Source of the DNA: Thiogranum sp963752745
Lineage (GTDB): Bacteria > Pseudomonadota > Gammaproteobacteria > DSM-19610
Length of the DNA stretch: 64,000 bases
Assembly: GCA_963752745.1 (NCBI GenBank)
Contig: CAVWAK010000008.1
Span: 40,027-104,026, forward strand
Direction of reading: 5' to 3'
Shown here: positions 33,428 through 43,528 of the stretch, piece by piece
How positions within the stretch are numbered: the stretch's first letter is position 1
Layout of the letters: each line of letters begins with the position of its first letter
Notes under the pieces: generated by a model
The model's input: only the letters and a program-made list of their open reading frames with translations
What the model was told of the DNA's origin: nothing
Databases searched by the model: none
Made by a program: the position numbers and the translations under genes

Positions 33428-34894
33428 ATGCACTTCAAAATAAACTCTATTTTAATCACCTCCCTCTTGCTACTGCTTGCCCTCGCCCTGCAGGGCTGCG
33501 CGACCAATCCGGTAACCGGCAAGCAGGACTTTGTGCTGATGTCAGAGGACGAGGAGGTCAACCTGGGCCAGAAGTATCACCAGCAGATCACACTGGAAAT
33601 GCCGGTGTACGACGATTCCGCGCTGAACAGCTATGTCAACGAAGTAGGGCAGCGAATCGCCAAAGCCAGTCACCGTCCCGGGCTGACATTCAGATTTACG
33701 GTAATCGATAGCGACACAGTTAACGCCTTCGCCTTGCCCGGCGGCTATATTTACATCACACGCGGCATTCTTGCCTACCTCAATTCCGAGGCCGAACTGG
33801 CCGCCGTGCTCGGCCACGAGGTAGGCCACGTCACTGCGAGGCATTCGGTACGCCAACACAGCGCCGCTACCGCAACCAATGTCGCCGGAGCGATTCTCGG
33901 TGCAACGACCGGAATAGCGGCATCCCAGGACCTGTTCAATGTATTTGGCAAGGCGATGCTGAGTGGCTACGGCCGTGAACACGAGCTGGAGTCAGACCGC
34001 CTCGGCGCCCAGTACCTGGCGCGTACCGGTTACGACCCTCAAGCCATGATTGAAGTGATCGGCGTTCTCAAGAACCAGGAATTGTTTGAACGCGAGCGTG
34101 CGCGTGCCGAGGGCCGTGAAGCCCGTGCCTACCATGGCGTATTTGCCAGTCACCCGGAGAACGATCGCCGACTGCAGGAAGTGGTGGGCGAGGCAGAGGC
34201 GCTCAAAACCACCACCAGGCCGCGTGTGGGGCGCGAGATTTTCCTCGATCATGTTGATGGCATGGCGTTTGGTGCCAGTGAAAACGATGGTGTGGTGGCA
34301 AATAACCGCTTCTACCACAAACCACTGGATTTTCGCCTCGACTTCGCGAAAAGCTGGACGCTGAGCAACCAGCCGGATCGGCTGGTCGCTGTAGCGCCCA
34401 ATCAGGCCGCAATTATGGAAATCATGGTAGCGGAACGCCCGCCAGGCGTTACCCCGCGGCAGTTTATGCAACAACAGGGCGTCAAAAAACCGCTGCGGGG
34501 AGAAACACTTAAGCTAAAGGGCTTTGACACCTATGCAGCAGTCAGCCCGTTAAAAACGGGCTTCGGCCAGCGCAACGCAAGATTCATTGTGCTGTTCGAT
34601 AAGAATCATGCCTACATGTTCACCGGCGTTTCACGCAGTGCCGACAACCAAAAGCTGTTCGACGGCCAGTTCAAGGATGTAGCGCGCAGTTTTCAGCGTC
34701 TCAGCGCCGAGGAGAAAAAACTCGCTACCGGTCTGAAAGTTCGCCTGACCAAAGCCACTGCCAAAACCCGATTTGCAGCGCTGGCGTCGAAATCGCCGAT
34801 ACGCGAATTCGCTGACGCTGAACTCCGCCTGCTGAATGACATGTATCCCAGCGGAGAACCCAGCGCCGGACAGACGTTAAAAGTGGTGCGCTGA
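33428..34894 (+). CDS. M48 family metalloprotease, lipoprotein
   Basis: A 488-residue periplasmic zinc protease anchored by lipid. The signal segment ends in ALQGC (lipobox, Cys about residue 25). The zinc site is HEVGHVTARH near residue 132 with the third ligand in HELESDRLGAQYL. The N-terminal catalytic domain is followed by a long C-terminal part (LKGFDTYAAVSPLKTG..., about 320-480), which is not a TPR domain, so it differs from BepA and is closer to LoiP-like M48 proteins with an added domain. It is probably involved in outer-membrane quality control (inference from family). Confidence 0.92.
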   Translation: MHFKINSILITSLLLLLALALQGCATNPVTGKQDFVLMSEDEEVNLGQKYHQQITLEMPVYDDSALNSYVNEVGQRIAKASHRPGLTFRFTVIDSDTVNAFALPGGYIYITRGILAYLNSEAELAAVLGHEVGHVTARHSVRQHSAATATNVAGAILGATTGIAASQDLFNVFGKAMLSGYGREHELESDRLGAQYLARTGYDPQAMIEVIGVLKNQELFERERARAEGREARAYHGVFASHPENDRRLQEVVGEAEALKTTTRPRVGREIFLDHVDGMAFGASENDGVVANNRFYHKPLDFRLDFAKSWTLSNQPDRLVAVAPNQAAIMEIMVAERPPGVTPRQFMQQQGVKKPLRGETLKLKGFDTYAAVSPLKTGFGQRNARFIVLFDKNHAYMFTGVSRSADNQKLFDGQFKDVARSFQRLSAEEKKLATGLKVRLTKATAKTRFAALASKSPIREFADAELRLLNDMYPSGEPSAGQTLKVVR

Positions 34895-34958
34895 TCACCC
34901 GTACCGTACAAAGCTTGCTATCATGCAGCGCGCACTCCATGCACGGAAATCCGAAGCC

Positions 34959-36215
34959 ATGTTTGAAGATTTAAAAAAAGAAGCCCTCGAATACCATGAA
35001 CACCCGACGCCCGGTAAAATCGCTACCCACGTCACCAAGCCCTGCAGCACCCAGCAGGAGCTCTCGCTGGCTTACACGCCGGGTGTCGCTGAACCGGTTC
35101 GTGCAATTGCAGAGGATCACGATCTGGCCTATCGCTACACCAACAAGGGCAATCTGGTTGCCGTAGTCACCGATGGTACTGCGGTACTGGGTCTCGGCAA
35201 CGTCGGCGCTCTGGCCGGAAAACCGGTAATGGAAGGCAAGGCAGTACTGTTCAAACGTTTCGCTAACATCGATGTATTCGACATCGAAGTCGATGCCGAG
35301 GATGTCGATACACTGGTCGGCACCGTGGCCCGTATTGCCAGCGGCTTCGGCGGCATCAACCTGGAAGATATTGCCGCACCGCGTTGTTTCGAGGTCGAGC
35401 AGGCGCTTATGGAGCGCCTGGACATACCCGTGTTTCACGATGACCAGCATGGCACTGCCATTATCATTTGCGCCGGCTTGCTGAACGCACTTGAACTTAA
35501 AAACAAGACACTGGCTGATGCACGGATTGTTTGCCTCGGTGCCGGCGCTGCCGGCATTGCTTCGATGCGCCTGCTAAAAGAGCTTGGCGCAAACCCGGAT
35601 AACATTTACATGATCGATCGCAAGGGCGTTATTCGCACCGAACGCGACGATCTGAACCGCTACAAACAGGAATTTGCCCTGCAGACAGAGGCCGTTACCC
35701 TGGACGATGCGATGCGTGGCGCCGACGTGTTTATTGGTGTATCCGGCCCCGACCTGGTCAGCGAATCCATGGTCGCCAGCATGGCAGACAACCCGATCAT
35801 ATTCGCCCTCTCCAACCCTGACCCGGAAATCAGCCCGCTGCTTGCACACCAGGTACGCAATGACATCATCATGGCAACCGGACGCAGCGACTACCCCAAC
35901 CAGGTCAATAACGTACTCGGGTTCCCGTTTATTTTCCGTGGCGCACTGGATGTCCGCGCCCGCACCATTAACGCCGAGATGCAGAAGGCCGCCGTGGAAG
36001 GGTTACGCGTGCTTACTCATGAGCCGGTGCTGCCTGATATCCTCAAGGCATACAAACTGCAGCACCTGGAATTTGGGCCTGAGTACATCATTCCCAAACC
36101 ATTTGATCCGCGCTTGATGGACTTTGTACCGCCAGCGGTTGCGCAGGCTGCGGTTGACTCCGGCGTGTCGCGGTGTGATTTTCCCAAACACTACAAACCG
36201 GCGCCGAATCTGTAG
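34959..36215 (+). CDS. maeB: NAD(P)-dependent malic enzyme
   Basis: A 418-residue oxaloacetate-decarboxylating malic enzyme converting malate to pyruvate and CO2. LAYTPGVAEPVRAI, TNKGNLVAVVTDGTAVLGLGN, PVFHDDQHGTAI and the NAD(P) fold CLGAGAAGIASM are typical of the bacterial MaeB type. It lacks the C-terminal phosphotransacetylase domain seen in E. coli MaeB. I chose ATG 34959 (MFEDLKKEALEYH) over the in-frame ATG 34923 because family members start there. Confidence 0.92.
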   Translation: MFEDLKKEALEYHEHPTPGKIATHVTKPCSTQQELSLAYTPGVAEPVRAIAEDHDLAYRYTNKGNLVAVVTDGTAVLGLGNVGALAGKPVMEGKAVLFKRFANIDVFDIEVDAEDVDTLVGTVARIASGFGGINLEDIAAPRCFEVEQALMERLDIPVFHDDQHGTAIIICAGLLNALELKNKTLADARIVCLGAGAAGIASMRLLKELGANPDNIYMIDRKGVIRTERDDLNRYKQEFALQTEAVTLDDAMRGADVFIGVSGPDLVSESMVASMADNPIIFALSNPDPEISPLLAHQVRNDIIMATGRSDYPNQVNNVLGFPFIFRGALDVRARTINAEMQKAAVEGLRVLTHEPVLPDILKAYKLQHLEFGPEYIIPKPFDPRLMDFVPPAVAQAAVDSGVSRCDFPKHYKPAPNL

Positions 36216-36253
36216 AGAGCCTGTGCCACGGAACAGGTTCGTGTCGGCTGTGC

Positions 36254-37450
36254 TTAAGCTGATGTCTGCACCGCAGCAGCAGCCTGCCGGGCCCGCTCTC
36301 TGGCGACCTCAACATCCTCTGCCTGCGCCAGCGCCACACCCATGCGGCGTCTTTGGAATGCTTCCGGTTTCCCGAAAAGCCGCAGTTCACTGCCCGGAAC
36401 CGCGAGCGCCTGTTCAAGATTGCCGTAACTGATACTCGCTGTATCCAGACCACCGTAGATCACCGCACTGGCGCCGGGATTACGCAACGCTGTGGATACC
36501 GGGAGACCCAGAATAGCGCGTGCATGAAGTTCAAATTCGTTCTGCCACTGCGTCATCATGGTGACCATGCCAGTATCATGTGGCCGTGGACTGACCTCAC
36601 TGAACCACACCTGTTCACCTGCCACAAACAATTCAACACCAAACAGGCCGCAGCCTCCAAGATTATCTGTGACCTGGCGTGCGATCGCCTGAGCCTTTTG
36701 CAGCGCAGTATTTTCCATGGCTTGTGGTTGCCAGCTTTCCACGTAGTCACCCTGTTTCTGAATATGCCCAACAGGCGCACAGAACTGTGTTTCCACTTCA
36801 CCGGATGGCGCCAGCGCACGCACCGTCAACAGGGTGATTTCATAATCGAAACGGATCATCTCCTCGACGATTACGCGGCCGCGGTCGACCCGGCCACCAC
36901 TTTTCGCATACGCCCAGGCTGAAGCCAGATCGTCGGGTCCTTCTACCAGCGACTGCCCCTTGCCGGAAGACGACATCACCGGCTTGATAATGCACGGATA
37001 GCCGATACCGTCATTTATCGCGGACTGCAGCTCCTCAAGACTCTCTGCAAAGGCATACGCAGAGGTCGGCAACCCCAGTTCCTCTGCCGCCAGGCGGCGT
37101 ATGCCTTCACGATTCATGGTGAGTTGCGTAGCACGGGCAACCGGCACTACCACGGCCAGGCCTTCACGCTCTATATCAGCCAGTGTGTCCGTTGCAATGG
37201 CCTCGATTTCGGGAACAATAATGTCCGGCCTTTCTTGCTCAACGATGGCCCTCAGTGCATCAGCATCGGCCATGTTAACGACATGCGCACGGTGTGCGAC
37301 CTGATGCCCCGGCGCGTTGGCGTAGCGGTCTACTGCAATCACTTCCACACCCAGACGCTGCAGCGCAATTATGACTTCCTTGCCTAGCTCGCCGGCACCC
37401 AGCAACATTACGCGGGTTGCCGACTTGGAAAGCGGTGTTCCCAGCTTCAT
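36254..37450 (-). CDS. purT: Formate-dependent phosphoribosylglycinamide formyltransferase
   Basis: A 398-residue ATP-grasp enzyme that uses formate and ATP to make formyl-GAR in purine synthesis. RVMLLGAGELGKEVIIALQRLGVEVIAVDRY, EIEAIATDTL, IKPVMSSSGKGQS, GLFGVELFVAGEQVWFSEVSPRPHDTGMVTM all match PurT. Its ATG overlaps the stop of the preceding gene by 4 bp (ATGA), so the two are coupled. Confidence 0.97.
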   Translation of the reverse strand: MKLGTPLSKSATRVMLLGAGELGKEVIIALQRLGVEVIAVDRYANAPGHQVAHRAHVVNMADADALRAIVEQERPDIIVPEIEAIATDTLADIEREGLAVVVPVARATQLTMNREGIRRLAAEELGLPTSAYAFAESLEELQSAINDGIGYPCIIKPVMSSSGKGQSLVEGPDDLASAWAYAKSGGRVDRGRVIVEEMIRFDYEITLLTVRALAPSGEVETQFCAPVGHIQKQGDYVESWQPQAMENTALQKAQAIARQVTDNLGGCGLFGVELFVAGEQVWFSEVSPRPHDTGMVTMMTQWQNEFELHARAILGLPVSTALRNPGASAVIYGGLDTASISYGNLEQALAVPGSELRLFGKPEAFQRRRMGVALAQAEDVEVARERARQAAAAVQTSA

Positions 37451-38052
37451 TGTTCCTCTGCCTCCATAATCAGCACTTCAAGTTCCTCAATTCGGGCACG
37501 CTGCATAGGCTTGCCATCGACTGGACTGCGTGGCGCTTCGCGCCATTTTGCAGCAGGAAAAACCACCAGCTCGACAGGATAATCGCCAGCCATAAACTGG
37601 TAAGACGGGTATTCCTCCCACTGCTCGCGCGCCACGCGCAAACGTTTCATTGATGGCTCAAACGGGATTTTGTTATCCATCAGGAACACGCTGACTTCTT
37701 CTGGCGTATCGGCAAACAGATGCAGATTGACATCAGCGTGCAGGCCGGCGGTGCCACTCAGCACCGAGCCCACCAAACGGGGATGGAAATCAGCCAGAAA
37801 CTGCATCGCCTGCACCGCCGTCGCGCGCAATGCGCGCAATTGCCCGGCTTGCTGCTCGCCCATGAATAGACGCTGGTACTCCTGCAACGCTGCTTCGACT
37901 TCCTGATTGCGCGGCATATTGCGGGTATCGGGTGCACCCAGATGCTGCGCAGCCTTGCGCTTTGCCGCATAGAAATCCTGTACGCCTTCCTCGGACATCA
38001 AGCGTGCAGCTTCCTGGGCAATACGTACACGCATCTGTTGATCACGACTCAC
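37447..38052 (-). CDS. Nucleotidyltransferase-like conserved protein
   Basis: A 201-residue cytoplasmic protein. The N-terminal half is helical (QQMRVRIAQEAARLMSEEG, FYAAKRKAAQHLG). The second half has LVGSVLSGTAGLHADVNLHLF, which looks like the GS...D-x-D/H core of a nucleotidyltransferase fold with some changed residues. It is a conserved hypothetical in gammaproteobacteria, with no known substrate. Co-transcription with purT is indicated by the 4-bp overlap and does not by itself explain the function. Confidence 0.7.
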   Translation of the reverse strand: MSRDQQMRVRIAQEAARLMSEEGVQDFYAAKRKAAQHLGAPDTRNMPRNQEVEAALQEYQRLFMGEQQAGQLRALRATAVQAMQFLADFHPRLVGSVLSGTAGLHADVNLHLFADTPEEVSVFLMDNKIPFEPSMKRLRVAREQWEEYPSYQFMAGDYPVELVVFPAAKWREAPRSPVDGKPMQRARIEELEVLIMEAEEQ

Positions 38053-38069
38053 AAACCAATCACTCTCGC

Positions 38070-40547
38070 CTAGAACAACGGTTCAACCGCATCATCTCCG
38101 CTTACACCGGTACCGGTATCCGTCCGGGGTTCACTGTATCGCTCGGGTACATAATCCGGCCGGAAAAATTCGAACAGTCCACCGGCCTGCCCGGAGGGCA
38201 GGCGCAAACCGGTTTTCTCATCAATGCGCACCGTTACCAGTCCCGGAGGGGGCGGCAGGCTTGATTCAGGCTCCCCCTGGAGTGCCTGTCCCATATAGTC
38301 CATCCACATGGGCAACGCTGCACGACCGCCAGTCTCGCCATTTCCCAACGGCTGAACACGGTCAAAACCAACCCAGACCGTCGTCACCAGTCGCATATTG
38401 AAGCCACAGAACCAGGCATCGCGCTGATCGTTGGTAGTGCCGGTTTTTCCTGCCAGATCATTGCGGCCCAACGCCATTGCGCGACGCCCGGTGCCACGTT
38501 TAACGACATCCTTCATCATGGCATTCATTAAAAATATGTTGTCATAGTCTACTACCCGCTTGGCATAAACAGGCTTTACCTCAGCACTTTCCGCATGTTC
38601 CGGCATTGCCGCATCACCTTGCGCTTGCAGCTGCTCGCCGTCCGCCAATTCGCTAACCACCCCGGATACTTCATCCCCGGACCCGGGATCTGCACACTCG
38701 AGGCAGGCTATTGCGGGATTTGCTGCCAGAACCACTTCACCATGAGAGTCCTGTATCTGTTCAATAAAATAAGGCTCGACATAGAAGCCGCCATTGGCCA
38801 GCACACTATAGCCACGCGCCATCTCCATCGGGGTCGCGCTACCACTACCGAGCGCCAGAGACAGGTCTCGTGGCACCTGATCCTGGCGGAAACCAAAACG
38901 CAGTGCATAACGTGCAGCGTAATGCGGGCCGACAGCCTGCAATAAACGAATCGACACCAGATTGCGAGAACGCGTCAGCGCCTCGCGCATACGGGTTGGT
39001 CCATAAAACTTGCCACTGTAATTTTCCGGGCGCCAGGTGGTTTCCAGGGAAGGGTCATCGAACACCACCGGTGCATCATTGAACACACTTGCCAGCGTAT
39101 AGCCCTTGTCGAGTGCCGCCGAGTACACAAAGGGCTTGAAACTCGAACCAGGCTGGCGTTCAGCCTGTGTGGCGCGATTAAATTTGCTGTTCTGGAAATC
39201 GAATCCGCCTACCAGCGCCTGCAGCGCCCCGTTTTCCGGCGCTAGCGACACCAGGGCACCTGACACACGCGGCACCTGCGCGAGCATCCACCCCCCTTCC
39301 TGCAGCGATTCGACCCGGATCAGGTCGCCGGGTGCGAGAATTTCATCCGCGCGCTTGATCTCCGAACCAATCTGATTGTTATTCAGGAACTTACGCGCCC
39401 ATGAAAGTGCCTCCCAGGGAAGCTCGGCGAATCCATGGCCGGAAATGAACACCCGCACCGTCAGCTCCGCCACCTCAATAACCAACGCAGCATCCAGTCC
39501 GCCAATAGCGCGGGAGCCGCTGAGCAATTCCTGATAGTCATCCTCGCTCGCGTCAACGGGTAGTTCAACATGGCTTTCGGCACCACGGTAGCCGTGCCGC
39601 CGGTCATACGCGAGCAGCGCATTGCGTACGGCTGCGTTGGCCGCTCGCTGCCGCCGACCGTTAAGCGTCGTAGTCACATTGTATCCGGCCGTGTAAGCGT
39701 CCTCGCCATAATGCTCGACCATGTAGGCACGCACCATCTCGGCCACATACGGCGCCTGTACACCAATGGTTGCCGTGTGTCGGCGAGCATTGTCCACTTC
39801 TTCCAGCGCCAGACGGTACTGCTCGCTGTCGATCATATCCAGCACGTACATCCGGCCGAGAACGTAGTTGCGCCGCTGCAGGGCGCGCTCGGGATTGCTT
39901 ACCGGGTTATTCGTCGATGGCGCCTTGGGCAGGCCGGCGATCGTCGCAACCTGTGCCAGACTCAATTCATCAATTGGCAAGCCATAGTAAACCTCTGCGG
40001 CCGCGCTCACACCATAGGCACGCTGCCCGAAATAAATCTTGTTCAGATACAGCTCAAGTATTTCCTGCTTGCTGAGATAACGCTCAATTTTCAGCGCAAG
40101 AAAAATCTCCGTCAGCTTGCGCAAATAGGTTTTCTCGGTGCTCAAAAAGAAATTTCGCGCCACCTGCATGGTGATGGTGCTGCCGCCCTGGCGTTTCTGG
40201 CCAGTGCGTATCAGCTCCACAGCCGCACGCAGCAGGCCTTGATAATCCACCCCTGGGTGCTCGAAAAAACGGTCATCCTCGGTCGCCAATATGGCGTCGA
40301 CGACAGCTTGCGGCAACTCCGCGTAACCAACCGGCTTACGGCGCTGCTCACCAAATTCAGCGATCAATTCGCCGTCTGCGCTATACACGCGCAACGGCAC
40401 CTGAAGTTGTACGTCTTTCAGCCGATCAATAGGTGGTAACTGCGGCGCTATATAGAAATAGGCTGCGATTAGCACAATCAAACCCGCAGTAAAAAGTGCG
40501 AATCCGGTAGCCAGCAGATAGCGGAAAGACCTGAGTATCAGTGTCAT
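38070..40547 (-). CDS. mrcA: Penicillin-binding protein 1A
   Basis: An 825-residue bifunctional peptidoglycan synthase anchored by one N-terminal membrane segment (about 7-30). The GT51 glycosyltransferase has ATEDDRFFEHPGVDYQGLLRA and GGSTITMQVARNFFLS. The transpeptidase has SSFK (about residue 467), TRSRNLVS and KTGTTNDQRDAWFCG. An OB-like insert lies between them, as in PBP1a. It is divergent from pilM, a conserved arrangement in many gammaproteobacteria. Confidence 0.96.
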   Translation of the reverse strand: MTLILRSFRYLLATGFALFTAGLIVLIAAYFYIAPQLPPIDRLKDVQLQVPLRVYSADGELIAEFGEQRRKPVGYAELPQAVVDAILATEDDRFFEHPGVDYQGLLRAAVELIRTGQKRQGGSTITMQVARNFFLSTEKTYLRKLTEIFLALKIERYLSKQEILELYLNKIYFGQRAYGVSAAAEVYYGLPIDELSLAQVATIAGLPKAPSTNNPVSNPERALQRRNYVLGRMYVLDMIDSEQYRLALEEVDNARRHTATIGVQAPYVAEMVRAYMVEHYGEDAYTAGYNVTTTLNGRRQRAANAAVRNALLAYDRRHGYRGAESHVELPVDASEDDYQELLSGSRAIGGLDAALVIEVAELTVRVFISGHGFAELPWEALSWARKFLNNNQIGSEIKRADEILAPGDLIRVESLQEGGWMLAQVPRVSGALVSLAPENGALQALVGGFDFQNSKFNRATQAERQPGSSFKPFVYSAALDKGYTLASVFNDAPVVFDDPSLETTWRPENYSGKFYGPTRMREALTRSRNLVSIRLLQAVGPHYAARYALRFGFRQDQVPRDLSLALGSGSATPMEMARGYSVLANGGFYVEPYFIEQIQDSHGEVVLAANPAIACLECADPGSGDEVSGVVSELADGEQLQAQGDAAMPEHAESAEVKPVYAKRVVDYDNIFLMNAMMKDVVKRGTGRRAMALGRNDLAGKTGTTNDQRDAWFCGFNMRLVTTVWVGFDRVQPLGNGETGGRAALPMWMDYMGQALQGEPESSLPPPPGLVTVRIDEKTGLRLPSGQAGGLFEFFRPDYVPERYSEPRTDTGTGVSGDDAVEPLF

Positions 40548-40658
40548 AAATTTGGCGGGGTTGTGACCCGGTTCAAATTAAAAAGCTCAACGATTTCTAA
40601 ACTTCAGTATAAAGCGTCCGATAACTCGAATCGAACCATGGGGATAAAGAGACCTTTG

Positions 40659-40664
40659 TTGACA
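40659..40664 (+). promoter_or_regulatory. -35 element upstream of pilM
   Basis: A perfect TTGACA lies 73 bp before pilM, followed by CAACAATTTGTTGTTG, an inverted repeat in the spacer (40663-40678). The best -10 is TAATCC at 40684-40689 with a 19-bp spacer. The inverted repeat could be an operator. Confidence 0.4.
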
Positions 40665-40737
40665 ACAATTTGTTGTTGCTCTCTAATCCATAACAGTATC
40701 AATCACTGCAATAGCGGTGAATTAAAAGGAAATTACG

Positions 40738-41808
40738 GTGCAAATCGCGCAACTGTTTACACGGAATACACCGCAAGTTGTGGGACTGGACATCAGCTCC
40801 TCGGCGGTCAAGCTACTCGAACTCAGCCGCAATGGGAACCGCTATCGCGTAGAAAGTTACGCTGTAGAGCCATTGCCACCGAATTCTGTGGTTGAGAAGA
40901 ACATTACCGATGTCGAGGCCGTGGGCGAAGCGGTACGGCGCGCGGTAAAACGCTCCGGAGCGCGGATCAAGGGTGCCGCTGTCGCCGTGGCCGGCTCCTC
41001 AGTCATCACTAAAGTGGTGCTGATGCCAAACAGCCTGTCTGACGACGAAATGCACAGCCAGATCGAGCTGGAAGCCGATCAGTACGTTCCTTACCCCCTT
41101 GAAGAGGTGAGCCTGGACTTCGAAGTTCTGGGCCCGACCGACAATAACCCCGACACAGTCGATGTATTGCTGGCCGCCTGCCGCACCGAAACCGTCGAGA
41201 TGCGCACCGCGTCTGTGGAAAGCGGCGGCCTCGATACCAAGGTCGTGGATGTTGAAGCCTACGCCACCGAGAACGCCTTTCAGTTGCTGCTCGATCAGAC
41301 ACCTGAACACGGCATGGAAAAAACCATTGCCGTCGTCGATATCGGCGCCACCATGACGACCCTCAACGTCCTTCATGACACCAGATTGATCTACACCCGC
41401 GACCAGGTATTTGGCGGCAAACAGCTGACCGAAGAAATTATGCGTCGCTACGGCCTGTCCTATGAAGAAGCTGGCATGGCAAAACGCCAGGGCGGCCTGC
41501 CGGAGAACTATGAACCTGAAGTGCTGGAGCCTTTCAAGGAAGCCATGTGCCAGCAGGTCAGTCGTTCACTGCAGTTTTTCTTCGGCTCCAGCCAATATAA
41601 CAGCGTCGACCAGGTTATCCTCGCCGGCGGCAGCGCCTCGGTACCCGGAATTGCCGAGCTTATTCAGGAACGTCTCAGTATCGAGACCCTGGTCGCCAAC
41701 CCGTTTGGCTCCATGTCGCTATCATCACGCGTCAAGCCGCAGTCATTGAGTAATGACGCGCCCGCATTGTTGATTGCCTGTGGACTGGCCCTGAGGAGTT
41801 TCGACTAA
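40738..41808 (+). CDS. pilM: Type IV pilus inner-membrane platform protein PilM
   Basis: A 356-residue actin-like cytoplasmic protein that binds the N-terminus of PilN. Starts at GTG 40738 with AAAGGAAA upstream. VVGLDISSSAVKLLELSR, AVDIGATMTTLNVLHD-like (VVDIGATMTTLNV) and VILAGGSASVPGIAELI mark the nucleotide-binding fold. First gene of pilMNOPQ; it overlaps pilN by one base (TAATG). Confidence 0.97.
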   Translation: MQIAQLFTRNTPQVVGLDISSSAVKLLELSRNGNRYRVESYAVEPLPPNSVVEKNITDVEAVGEAVRRAVKRSGARIKGAAVAVAGSSVITKVVLMPNSLSDDEMHSQIELEADQYVPYPLEEVSLDFEVLGPTDNNPDTVDVLLAACRTETVEMRTASVESGGLDTKVVDVEAYATENAFQLLLDQTPEHGMEKTIAVVDIGATMTTLNVLHDTRLIYTRDQVFGGKQLTEEIMRRYGLSYEEAGMAKRQGGLPENYEPEVLEPFKEAMCQQVSRSLQFFFGSSQYNSVDQVILAGGSASVPGIAELIQERLSIETLVANPFGSMSLSSRVKPQSLSNDAPALLIACGLALRSFD

Positions 41809-42383
41809 TGGCACGTATTAACCTTCTACCCTGGCGCGATGAGCTGCGCAAACAAAAGCAGCAACAGTTTATCGTAGTCACCGCTGGTACTGCTGTCGTT
41901 GGTGGCCTGCTGGTTTTACTGGCACATATGCAGTTCTCCGGCCTGATCGACAAACAGAATCAGCGTAACCAGTTTCTTGAAACCGAAATTGCCACCCTCG
42001 AAAAGAAGATTCTCAAGATCAAGGATCTTGAGAAAACCAAGACGGCATTACTGGCGCGCATGGATATCATCCAGCAGTTACAGCACAGCCGCCCGCAAAG
42101 CGTTCACCTGATGGATCAACTGGTGCTCACCCTGCCGGATGGACTCTATCTGAACAAAATAACCCAGAAAGGTAACGCGCTCACGCTAAGCGGCTCGGCA
42201 CAGTCCAACGCCCGGGTATCTGCCTATATGCGCAACATCGACAGCTCGGAATGGATGGCTCAGCCCAAGCTGGAAGTCATTAAAACCAAGGATGGCGATA
42301 GCCGCCGATCGGCTGAATTCATATTGCGCGCCGGCCAGGCAACTCCCGCCAATGAAAGCAAGACAGGGGAGGAGAAAAGCTGA
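41808..42383 (+). CDS. pilN: Type IV pilus assembly protein PilN
   Basis: A 191-residue single-pass protein. It begins MARINLLPWRDELR, the PilM-binding motif, followed by a membrane helix (about 22-42) and a periplasmic coiled coil and ferredoxin-like domain that pairs with PilO. Start ATG 41808 overlaps the pilM stop, and its stop overlaps the pilO start. Confidence 0.97.
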   Translation: MARINLLPWRDELRKQKQQQFIVVTAGTAVVGGLLVLLAHMQFSGLIDKQNQRNQFLETEIATLEKKILKIKDLEKTKTALLARMDIIQQLQHSRPQSVHLMDQLVLTLPDGLYLNKITQKGNALTLSGSAQSNARVSAYMRNIDSSEWMAQPKLEVIKTKDGDSRRSAEFILRAGQATPANESKTGEEKS

Positions 42384-42976
42384 TGAATCTCTCTGATTTA
42401 AACGAACTTGATATCAACAATATCGCCGGCTGGCCTCTTCCAGCACGTATTTTTGTGGTGGCAGTGGTATTTGTCGGTGTTCTGGGACTGGGCTACTGGC
42501 TGGACATCAAAGACCAGCGCATCAACCTGGAGAAAGTTGAAGCCAAGGAACTCGATCTTCGCCGGACCTTCGAAGTAAAAGCGAAGAAGGCTGCCAATCT
42601 CGCCGCTTACGAGCAGCAGCTTGAAGAAATGAAAGCGTCTTTCGGTGCCATGTTGCGTCAGCTGCCCAATAAAACAGAGGTAGCAGAATTGCTGGTGGAT
42701 ATATCGCAGACTGGCCTGGCCAGTGGCCTGGAATTTGAACTCTTCAAACCCCAGGCAGAGGTCCCCAAGGATTTCTATGCAGAGCTACCGATCAGTATTC
42801 GCGTCAAGGGCGGTTACCACGAGTTCGGCAACTTCATCAGCGGTGTCGCTGCACTGCCCCGCATTGTGACGGTACACGATGTAAATGTTGCACCTAACAA
42901 GGACGGCGAACTGACCATGGATCTGCTTGCCAAGACCTATCGATATATGGAAGACGACGAAGGGGGTGCCAAATGA
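42383..42976 (+). CDS. pilO: Type IV pilus assembly protein PilO
   Basis: A 197-residue single-pass protein with membrane helix about 16-38 (ARIFVVAVVFVGVLGLGYWL), a coiled coil and the closing pilus-type domain (LPISIRVKGGYHEFGNFISG). It pairs with PilN and links the inner-membrane platform to PilP. ATG 42383 overlaps the pilN stop by one base; the end overlaps pilP by 4 bp. Confidence 0.97.
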   Translation: MNLSDLNELDINNIAGWPLPARIFVVAVVFVGVLGLGYWLDIKDQRINLEKVEAKELDLRRTFEVKAKKAANLAAYEQQLEEMKASFGAMLRQLPNKTEVAELLVDISQTGLASGLEFELFKPQAEVPKDFYAELPISIRVKGGYHEFGNFISGVAALPRIVTVHDVNVAPNKDGELTMDLLAKTYRYMEDDEGGAK

Positions 42977-43512
42977 TCCGCCTCAAGAAAGCAGCCCTGG
43001 CGGTAACCACATGCGTGCTGTTCACCGGCTTGACGGCCTGTAGCGACAGCAACACGGAAGACCTGACTAACTACGTGGAAGAAGTCAAATCACGCCAGCA
43101 GGCGCGCATTGAGCCTCTTCCGGAATTTATCCCGTACGAAACACACCTGTACCAGGCAGCCGGAGATCGCGACCCGTTTACAGCGCCGGTTTACTCTGCA
43201 CCCCGGTCAAATGTTGCGCAGGCATCAGGCGACGGTATTTCACCGAATTTTAATCGCGCCCGCGAGCCCCTGGAAGCTGAACCGCTCGACAGTCTGCGCA
43301 TGGTCGGGACACTGGAGCGCAACGGGAATTCATGGGCACTGGTGCGCATGAGCGACAGTACAATTCATCGCGTCAAGCCTGGCAATTACCTCGGTCAAAA
43401 CCACGGCAAAATCATCCGTGTTACCGAATCAGCATTGGGAGTAACCGAGATCGTACCTGATGGCCTCGGGGGATGGATGGAACGTCAGGCAGCACTGGCA
43501 CTCAGCGAGTAA
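42973..43512 (+). CDS. pilP: Type IV pilus lipoprotein PilP
   Basis: A 179-residue inner-membrane lipoprotein with lipobox LTAC at about residue 23 and the PilP domain ending RMSDSTIHRVKPGNYLGQNHGKI and LGGWMERQAAL. It connects PilN/PilO to the PilQ secretin. Its ATG lies in the pilO end (ATGA). Confidence 0.96.
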   Translation: MIRLKKAALAVTTCVLFTGLTACSDSNTEDLTNYVEEVKSRQQARIEPLPEFIPYETHLYQAAGDRDPFTAPVYSAPRSNVAQASGDGISPNFNRAREPLEAEPLDSLRMVGTLERNGNSWALVRMSDSTIHRVKPGNYLGQNHGKIIRVTESALGVTEIVPDGLGGWMERQAALALSE

Positions 43513-43528
43513 CTGGAGAGAAAAAACG

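Noticed and set aside
39570..40439. 289-residue plus-strand ORF opposite PBP1a
   Set aside because: Shadow of the highly conserved PBP1a gene on the other strand.
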